NCBI GenBank assembly: GCA_019113455.1
Contig: DXHG01000070.1
Span: 1 to 19,124 of the forward strand
Reading direction: 5' to 3'
DNA from: Candidatus Treponema faecavium
GTDB taxonomy: Bacteria > Spirochaetota > Spirochaetia > Treponematales > Treponemataceae
Length of the DNA stretch: 19,124 nt
A program made the position numbers and the translations under genes. Positions 13,631 to 19,124 of this stretch are shown in pieces. How positions within the stretch are numbered: the first letter of the stretch is position 1; each line of letters begins with the position of its first letter. Under the pieces are notes generated by a model that worked only from the letters and a program-made list of their open reading frames with translations, was not told the DNA's origin and ran no database searches.

Positions 13631-13659
13631 ACTATAACATACACAGCGGGTTTTTGCAA
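13631..13659 (-). promoter_or_regulatory. Promoter of hprK-ptsH, possibly giving a leaderless mRNA
   Basis: On the minus strand TTGCAA (13659-13654), 17-bp spacer and TATAGT (13636-13631), then six bases and the hprK ATG at 13624. There is no purine-rich ribosome-binding site between the -10 box and the ATG. Confidence 0.65.
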
Positions 13660-13856
13660 ACAATATGTCTGCTTTTGCCGCGGCGGCGGTGTTTGTGCTG
13701 CCCGCCTGGGTAGTGTCAATAGTTTTTCGCAAATGAGTTTGCAGACTCTGGCACGAATGATATCAGACAGCAGCAGATTCCTCTCCTGCCTCCACCAAAA
13801 ACTGCATGTTCAGATACCGCTTAGTACCACACTGCGCAGCTGCTGCATAACGCAGC

Positions 13857-13891
13857 CGAGAACAGATGCGCATAAGCGCCGAAATTCTCAG
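13857..13891. repeat. 35-bp hairpin-forming direct repeat, copy 1
   Basis: An identical 35-bp sequence occurs here and at 13932-13966. Each copy can fold with an outer stem GAGAA/TTCTC and an inner stem GCGC-ATAA-GCGC. It lies in a gene-free stretch of about 700 bp (13660-14339). A small separate hairpin, GCTGC-ATAAC-GCAGC, precedes it at 13842-13856. Confidence 0.92.
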
Positions 13892-13931
13892 TTGCCGCAT
13901 TACGCGGGTTATGGCACGTTTTTTCACACCA

Positions 13932-13966
13932 CGAGAACAGATGCGCATAAGCGCCGAAATTCTCAG
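13932..13966. repeat. 35-bp hairpin-forming direct repeat, copy 2
   Basis: Exact copy of 13857-13891, starting 75 bp later, with 40 bp between the copies. The length and spacing resemble a minimal CRISPR unit, but only two copies exist and no cas gene is visible. A dispersed genomic repeat is equally possible. Confidence 0.92.
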
Positions 13967-13968
13967 GG

Positions 13969-14085
13969 CTTGTCAGACAGCTGAAACAGGAGCAGGAGCG
14001 GTACGCAAAGGTTAAGCGCACACGGCGGATGCTGCTTACCCGAACGGACAATCTGTCAGATGAAAAGGCGTGTGTTCTGCCATGA
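13969..14085 (+). pseudogene. Possible ISL3-like transposase fragment
   Basis: A short open stretch reads LVRQLKQEQERYAKVKRTRR followed by MLLTRTDNLSDEKACVLP and a stop. The pattern of basic residues, then LL, then N-L-S/T-x-E/D resembles the segment of ISL3-family transposases that reads like K-x-R-x-LL-x-NPENLT. No start codon, no catalytic DDE residues and no terminal inverted repeats were found. It immediately follows the second 35-bp repeat. Weak evidence; could be chance. Confidence 0.3.
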
Positions 14086-14271
14086 AAGAGGAACCAGTCA
14101 GACTGTTTACTATTCAGAGATGAGGATAGTGCCAGGACAGGATGGACAGCGTGATTCATGAGAACTGCTTCTTCTCTCTGATACGCTACCTCTCACTTCC
14201 TTTTGTCAGATGCAAATCCCTTAACAAAACGTGCAGAGCCGCTTTTTCCGGAACCCGCCGCGCCGGTGTAT

Positions 14272-14311
14272 ATAAAAAGAGCCTGACTGCGGACTACTCC
14301 GCAGTCAGGCT
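14272..14311 (-). terminator. Rho-independent terminator of glgP
   Basis: On the minus strand a perfect 12-bp stem (14310-14299 with 14292-14281) and 6-nt loop is followed by TCTTTTTATA. It starts 29 nt past the glgP stop. An outer 8-bp inverted repeat (14263-14270 with 14320-14327) encloses it, so a larger nested fold is possible. Confidence 0.92.
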
Positions 14312-14339
14312 TGCAGTCTTACACCGGATTATGAGTCTC

Positions 14340-16787
14340 TTACGGAACCATCACGTGTTCAAGCTTCCAGATATCGCGCACATAATCTTCGATGGTGCGG
14401 TCGGAAGAGAACTTTCCGCTTCGCGCAATGTTCAGCAGAGTCTTTTTCGCCCAGCTGCGGCGGTCGGCATATGCTTCGGCCACTTTTTCCTGCGCGGCGG
14501 CATACGCGTCAAAGTCGGCAAGCACATAGTATACGTCGGGCCGCTGGCCTTCGATACCATACACCAGCGAGTCATACAGCTCCTTAAACACCTGGCCGGT
14601 AGGATCGTATGTGCCGTCGACAAGCTGATTCAGCGCCTTTGCAAGATGCGGATTGCGGTCAAGGAACTTCCGCGGGTTGTAGCTGTGTGACTGTTCAATC
14701 TGGAATATCTCATCGGAAGTAAGTCCAAAGATAAAAGCGTTTTCCGCTCCGGCCTCTTCAACAATCTCGATATTGGCGCCGTCAAGCGTACCGAGCGTCA
14801 GCGCGCCGTTGAGCATAAACTTCATATTGCCCGTTCCGGACGCTTCTTTTCCTGCGGTAGAAATCTGCTCCGATACGTCCGAGGCGGGAAAAAGCTTTTC
14901 TGCAACGCTGACGCGATAGTTCTCAACAAACACCACGCGCAGCTTGCCACGCACCCGCCGGTCGTTGTTTATGCGCTCGGCGATTGTGTTAATGAGCTTG
15001 ATAATCGTCTTTGCCCTGCGGTATCCAGACGCGGCTTTTGCGCCGAAAATGAACGTGCGCGCAGGCGGATTAAAATCGGGCTCTTCAAGCAGCCGGTTAT
15101 ACAGATACATAATGTGCAGCACATTTAAGAGCTGGCGCTTATATTCATGCAGGCGCTTAATCTGCACGTCAAAGATAGAAGACGGGTCAAGGAATTCATT
15201 CTGTGAAACTTTCAGATACTCTGCAAGGTCTTCTTTATTCTGCTGTTTAATCGCCAAAAGCTCGTCAAGGCTCGCGTCGTCATCGGCGTATTTCTCAAGC
15301 TCGCGCAGCTTGGAAAGGTCTTTTTCCCAGCCGTGCCCGATACGCTTTGTGATAAACGAAGAAAGCCGCGGATTTGCACACAAAAGCCAGCGGCGCTGCG
15401 TAACACCGTTTGTCTTATTGTTAAACTTAGCCGGATACAGCTCCGACCAGTCTTTGAGCTCCTGATTCTTGAGTATCTCCGTATGCAGCGCCGCAACGCC
15501 GTTTACGCTGAACGAACCGTGAATCGCAAGCCACGCCATATGCACCATGCCGTTTGAAATGATGCTCATGCGGTTCTGCCGCGCGTAATCATCAGGGAAC
15601 TTTTCGCGCAGCTCAATCAGGAAGCGGCGGTTGATTTCTTCAACAATCTGGTAAATGCGCGGCAAAAGCCCCTGGAATATGTCAATCGGCCACTTTTCAA
15701 GCGCTTCTGCAAGAATTGTATGATTGGTATACGCAAACGTCCGCGTTACAATATCCCACGCGTCTGTCCAGCCCATGCCGTGTTCATCCATAAGCAAGCG
15801 CATCAGCTCAGGAATTGCGACAACCGGATGCGTATCGTTAAGCTGAATCACCGTATAGTCGGGAAACTTTGAGAAATTCGTGCCGTGATGCACGATAAAG
15901 CTGCGCAGCAAGTCCTGCAGGCTCGCAGATGTAAAGAAATACTGCTGCTTCAGACGCAGGCTTTTGCCGCTGGGACCGCTGTCATTGGGATACAGCACAC
16001 GCGAAATATTTTCCGCACTGTTCTGCCGCTCCACCGCACGGTTGTACTGCATGTCGTTAAAGAGCTGCAGGTCAAACCCGTTGGGAGAAGACGCCTGCCA
16101 CAGGCGCAGCGTGTTTACCGTGTTCGTATCGTAGCCGACAATCGGCATGTCATACGGCGTCGCCGTTATCAGTTCCGCGTCTGCAACGTCGAACATATCG
16201 CGTCCGTCGGGCCCTTTGCGCACCGTTACACGGCCGCCGATTTTTACCGTTACGTCAAGATCGCTGCGCTTGATTTCCCACGGATCGCGGTGCTTGAGCC
16301 AGTTGTCGGGATATTCCACCTGATAGCCGTCCTCGATATGCTGCTCAAACATGCCGTATTCGTAGCGGATACCGTAGCCGTGGCCAGGATAATCGAGCGT
16401 CGCAAGCGAATCAAGAAAACACGCGGCAAGACGGCCCAGACCGCCATTGCCGAGGCCCGCGTCCGGCTCTTCGTCCTCAACAACATTGTAATCGATATGC
16501 AGCTCTTTCAGCACATCGACAATGCCGTCCTTGAGCTGTGCGTTTATCAGGTTGTTTGACAGCGCGCGTCCCATTAAAAACTCCGCCGACAGATAATACA
16601 CCTGCCGCGTCGGCTTTTCTTCATATTGACGGCGCGTTTCCATCCAGCTGTCCATAATAACCTCAAACGCAGAAGCGGAAACTGCATCAAATAATTCATG
16701 CTTATTTGCCTGCGCAAGTTTCTTGCCGTACTGCCGCTTCAGACGGTCAATGAGATTGTCCTTAAATTCCTGTGCATCAAATTTCAT
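14340..16787 (-). CDS. glgP: Glycogen/maltodextrin phosphorylase
   Basis: An 815-residue PLP enzyme of the usual length that removes glucose units from glycogen or maltodextrin as glucose 1-phosphate. The PLP lysine is K656 in EASGTGNMKFML, followed by NGALTLGTLDGANIEI. Other conserved stretches are YYLSAEFLMGR (64-74), DAGLGNGGLGRLAACF, GYGIRYEYGMFEQ, LNDTHPVVAIPELMR, TNHTILAEALEKWP, and VQIKRLHEYKRQLLN. The ATG at 16787 has AAAGGTG a few bases upstream. It lies 142 bp downstream of glgX in the same direction, matching their successive roles in glycogen breakdown. It ends in a strong terminator. Whether it prefers glycogen or short maltodextrins cannot be told from sequence alone. Confidence 0.97.
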   Translation of the reverse strand: MKFDAQEFKDNLIDRLKRQYGKKLAQANKHELFDAVSASAFEVIMDSWMETRRQYEEKPTRQVYYLSAEFLMGRALSNNLINAQLKDGIVDVLKELHIDYNVVEDEEPDAGLGNGGLGRLAACFLDSLATLDYPGHGYGIRYEYGMFEQHIEDGYQVEYPDNWLKHRDPWEIKRSDLDVTVKIGGRVTVRKGPDGRDMFDVADAELITATPYDMPIVGYDTNTVNTLRLWQASSPNGFDLQLFNDMQYNRAVERQNSAENISRVLYPNDSGPSGKSLRLKQQYFFTSASLQDLLRSFIVHHGTNFSKFPDYTVIQLNDTHPVVAIPELMRLLMDEHGMGWTDAWDIVTRTFAYTNHTILAEALEKWPIDIFQGLLPRIYQIVEEINRRFLIELREKFPDDYARQNRMSIISNGMVHMAWLAIHGSFSVNGVAALHTEILKNQELKDWSELYPAKFNNKTNGVTQRRWLLCANPRLSSFITKRIGHGWEKDLSKLRELEKYADDDASLDELLAIKQQNKEDLAEYLKVSQNEFLDPSSIFDVQIKRLHEYKRQLLNVLHIMYLYNRLLEEPDFNPPARTFIFGAKAASGYRRAKTIIKLINTIAERINNDRRVRGKLRVVFVENYRVSVAEKLFPASDVSEQISTAGKEASGTGNMKFMLNGALTLGTLDGANIEIVEEAGAENAFIFGLTSDEIFQIEQSHSYNPRKFLDRNPHLAKALNQLVDGTYDPTGQVFKELYDSLVYGIEGQRPDVYYVLADFDAYAAAQEKVAEAYADRRSWAKKTLLNIARSGKFSSDRTIEDYVRDIWKLEHVMVP

Positions 16788-16815
16788 GTGTCACACCTTT
16801 TGTCGGATTATTTAC

Positions 16816-16920
16816 GCGGATGCAAAAAAAACATCCGCAGCGCTGCCGGTACGCCTCATGATAAATGCAAACACGGACAGCGTCAATATTTCCAAGCTGC
16901 AGCGGCGGCAGCACCGCCGC
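16816..16920. other. Hairpins in the glgX-glgP gap
   Basis: The 142-bp gap holds two simple hairpins. One, 16902-16908 with 16914-16920 (GCGGCGG/CCGCCGC), is 9 nt past the glgX stop. The other, 16816-16822 with 16832-16838, carries eight A in its loop (T8 on the minus strand) next to the self-complementary GCAGCGCTGC. The T8 run after that GC-rich palindrome could give partial termination of glgX before glgP. I see no convincing glgP promoter here. Confidence 0.45.
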
Positions 16921-16929
16921 CATCCGCCG

Positions 16930-19071
16930 TTACTTGCCCATCAATACGGCCATTGTCTTTGCCGGCAGCACATACGCCTGCTGCGCCGAAAGCGCTTCCT
17001 CGTTTCCCGCATCAAGAATATCGCCCGGGCACGCGATGGACGTATCTATGCAGCGGTACCAGCGCGCGCCCTTGCGCGGCGGCGGCAGCTTTACCGTCGT
17101 GTCTTTATCGGACGTATTCATCATCACAAAAAAATCGTCGTCATCCATGTCAGACATGATTTCCGTATGGCTGCCGTCAAGCCTGAACGCAAGAAAATGG
17201 TTGAGCTTTGACCAGTCCGGCATCCTGCCCGTCTGGTCAAACCAGGAAATATCGGGCACGTCGTTAAACGAGTGATCCGTTCCCGCAAAAAACTCCGTGC
17301 GCCTGAATGCGGGATGCCGTTTTCTGAACGCAATCGCCTTTTTTACGAACCGGAACACATCCGAGTACCGGCTCTGCAGCGACCAGTCAATCCAGGATAT
17401 GTCGTTATCCTGACAGTAGGCGTTATTGTTGCCCTTCTGCGTGCGCCGGAACTCATCCCCGGCAAGCAGCATCGGCGTTCCCTGAGACAGCAAAAGTGAA
17501 AGGATAATGTTCTTTATCTGGCGGGAACGCATCGCCTCTATCGCGCGGTTCTGCGTCGGGCCCTCGTAGCCGTAGTTATAGCTGCTGTTGTTGTCCGAGC
17601 CGTCGCGGTTCTGCTCGCCGTTTTCTTCGTTGTGCTTGCCGTTGTACGAAACAAGATCGTTGAGCGTAAACCCGTCGTGGCTCGTGATAAAGTTTACCGA
17701 GTGATACGGCTTTCTGCCCGCATACGAATACAGATCGGCGCTGCCGGCCATGCGCGTCGCCGCCGCGTTTGCCAGATGATCGTCGCCGCGCCAAAAGCGC
17801 CGTATATCGTCGCGGTAGCGGTCGTTCCATTCGGCCCAGCGCCCGCCGGGAAACGACCCCACCTGATACGCGCCGCCGGCGTCCCACGCCTCGGCGATGA
17901 TTTTCGTCCTGCTCAAGATCGGGTCTTCGGCAATCCGCGACAGCACCGGCGGATCCTGAATCAGGTTTCCTTTCTGGTCCCGCCCCAGGATGGACGCGAG
18001 ATCAAAGCGGAAGCCGTCCACGTGCATCTCCATGACCCAGTAGCGCAGACAGTCGATAATAAAGTTATGCACAACCGGATGGTTGCAGTTCACCGTGTTG
18101 CCGCAGCCTGAAAAGTTTTTGTAGTACCGTTTCTGCTGATCCTCAAGCATATAAAAGATGGAATTGTCAAAGCCTCTGAAGTTAATCGTTACGCCGTTTT
18201 CGTTGCCTTCCGCGGTGTGATTGAACACGATGTCAAGAATCACTTCAATGCCGTTGCGGTGCAGCTCGCGCACCATTTCTTTGAATTCGCGCACCGCTTC
18301 TTCAGGCGACTGCGCCGCGGCAAACGATATTTTGGGCGCGAAAAACGAGACGGTGCTGTAGCCCCAGTAATTGCGCAGCTGCTCCCCGGTGCGCGGGTTT
18401 ACGCGCGTGTTTTCGTTTTCGTCAAATTCCTGAATCGGCAGAAGCTCCACGCTTGTAACGCCGAGCTCCTTAAGATACGGAATCTTTTCTATTAAACCGC
18501 GGTACGTGCCCGGATGCCGCACGCCGGAAGAATCGTCGGCGGTAAAGCCTTTTAAATGCGTTTCATAGATAACGCAGTTGTGCATCGGATAATTGAGCGG
18601 CTGGTCTCCGTTCCAGTCAAAATCATCGCAGATAACTACGCATTTGGGCATTCCCTTTGCCGTGCACGGCGACGCAAGCTCTATATCCATGCGGTCAGAC
18701 GGCGGCTGATAAGTGGGCGGCAGATTAGCGAATATGGATACATTCGTCAGCGCCTTAGCATATGGATCAAGCAGGTAGGCATTCCGGTTAAACCGGTGCC
18801 CCTTTTCCGGCTGAAACGGGCCGTCAGCGCGGTACAGATAAAACGCTCCCGCCTCAAGACCCTGTATGCAGATATGCCACATATCGCCGGTTCTGTTTAT
18901 GATTGGATCAAGCTGAAACGAATATACCGGATACTCGGCTTCAGCCGTTTCAAAAATATCAAGTGTAATTGAAGCCGCATGGCGTGAAAAGACACTGAAG
19001 TTAACACCGCCCCGGACAAGCGTGGCTCCGGCAGGAAGCGGCGTGCCCGGGGTTTTTTCGAGCGAAATCAT
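16930..19071 (-). CDS. glgX: Glycogen debranching enzyme GlgX
   Basis: A 713-residue isoamylase-type enzyme of glycoside hydrolase family 13 that hydrolyses alpha-1,6 branches left after phosphorylase trims glycogen. An N-terminal CBM48-like domain (GTPLPAGATLVRGGVNFSVFS, about 10-30 onward) precedes the catalytic barrel. The expected triad is present: nucleophile D357 in GFRFDLAS, acid/base E394 in IIAEAWDAGG, and D466 in TSHDGFT. VILDIVFNHTAEGNE and YNGKHNEENGE are also family hallmarks. The ATG at 19071 matches the family start, lacks a ribosome-binding site and follows a TATAGT box by 7 nt. It lies upstream of glgP, so the two likely act together; 53 bp of sequence before it reach the window end. 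Confidence 0.97.
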   Translation of the reverse strand: MISLEKTPGTPLPAGATLVRGGVNFSVFSRHAASITLDIFETAEAEYPVYSFQLDPIINRTGDMWHICIQGLEAGAFYLYRADGPFQPEKGHRFNRNAYLLDPYAKALTNVSIFANLPPTYQPPSDRMDIELASPCTAKGMPKCVVICDDFDWNGDQPLNYPMHNCVIYETHLKGFTADDSSGVRHPGTYRGLIEKIPYLKELGVTSVELLPIQEFDENENTRVNPRTGEQLRNYWGYSTVSFFAPKISFAAAQSPEEAVREFKEMVRELHRNGIEVILDIVFNHTAEGNENGVTINFRGFDNSIFYMLEDQQKRYYKNFSGCGNTVNCNHPVVHNFIIDCLRYWVMEMHVDGFRFDLASILGRDQKGNLIQDPPVLSRIAEDPILSRTKIIAEAWDAGGAYQVGSFPGGRWAEWNDRYRDDIRRFWRGDDHLANAAATRMAGSADLYSYAGRKPYHSVNFITSHDGFTLNDLVSYNGKHNEENGEQNRDGSDNNSSYNYGYEGPTQNRAIEAMRSRQIKNIILSLLLSQGTPMLLAGDEFRRTQKGNNNAYCQDNDISWIDWSLQSRYSDVFRFVKKAIAFRKRHPAFRRTEFFAGTDHSFNDVPDISWFDQTGRMPDWSKLNHFLAFRLDGSHTEIMSDMDDDDFFVMMNTSDKDTTVKLPPPRKGARWYRCIDTSIACPGDILDAGNEEALSAQQAYVLPAKTMAVLMGK

Positions 19072-19078
19072 GGTAATA

Positions 19079-19084
19079 ACTATA
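19079..19084 (-). promoter_or_regulatory. -10 box of glgX, possibly giving a leaderless mRNA
   Basis: TATAGT on the minus strand (19084-19079), seven bases before the ATG at 19071. The -35 region is poor (TGGTAA at about 19108-19103 with an 18-bp spacer), which suggests an activator or a weak promoter. There is no Shine-Dalgarno sequence. Confidence 0.5.
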
Positions 19085-19124
19085 ACATACTCCGAAGTAA
19101 AATTACCAGAGTCTGCACCAATAA

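Larger units (their letters stand above)
13660..14261. other. Gene-free stretch with repeats and possible mobile-element remnants
   Basis: Apart from the two 35-bp repeats and the possible transposase fragment, I see no convincing gene on either strand. Short open frames here are interrupted or low in coding character. The segment between the hprK promoter and the glgP terminator looks like a place where elements inserted and decayed. Confidence 0.6.

Noticed and set aside
13763..14159. Two minus-strand frames containing the twice-repeated phrase NFGAYAHLFS or its frame variant
   Set aside because: The repetition is explained by the 35-bp DNA repeat; the frames have no ribosome-binding site, no domain and poor coding character.
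15885..16559. 224-codon plus-strand frame opposite glgP
   Set aside because: Antisense to a fully conserved glycogen phosphorylase; no independent evidence of coding.

Overview
The window looks like chromosomal DNA from a treponeme (Spirochaetota). This is inferred from gene content and protein style, not from a database search: HprK and HPr with no PTS sugar enzymes nearby, a PC4/YdbC-type single-strand DNA-binding protein, a pair of envelope proteins made of a helical lipoprotein and a helical LysM protein, a CxxC-type L28, and a long pyruvate kinase. Base composition is moderately GC-rich. No rRNA, tRNA, phage or intact insertion sequence was seen.

Layout from left to right. The end of an ABC-exporter ATPase (2-466, +) converges on an FAD/NAD(P)H oxidoreductase (678-1973, -). 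That gene diverges from a PhnP-like metallo-beta-lactamase-fold hydrolase (2019-2900, +). Then come rpmB with its own promoter and terminator, pyk, and a 260-bp array of palindromes. Next are pgsA, a four-helix membrane protein, and a cytidylate-kinase-like protein with a BON-like tail (all -). A NUDIX hydrolase (+) follows, then an envelope operon of lipoprotein plus LysM protein (-), a PC4-like gene (+), lexA-holA (overlapping) and hprK-ptsH (all -). A 700-bp gene-free stretch holds two copies of a 35-bp hairpin-forming repeat and a possible transposase fragment. The window ends with glgP and glgX (-).

Functional links. GlgX debranches glycogen and GlgP phosphorolyses it. Pyruvate kinase ends glycolysis. 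HprK phosphorylates HPr on serine as a sensor of glycolytic state, so carbon storage and central carbon flux are well represented here.

Two things stand out. The 5174-5435 array has about twelve copies of a palindrome with core TTTGCCG-N-CGGCAAA at a strict 22-23 bp period between pgsA and the pyk promoter; I cannot match it to a named element. Also, five monocistronic or first-in-operon genes (the MBL-fold gene, pyk, pgsA, hprK, glgX) have a -10-like hexamer ending 6-7 nt before the ATG and no Shine-Dalgarno sequence. That is the expected architecture of leaderless mRNAs. Operon-internal genes and several others have clear AGGAGG-type sites.
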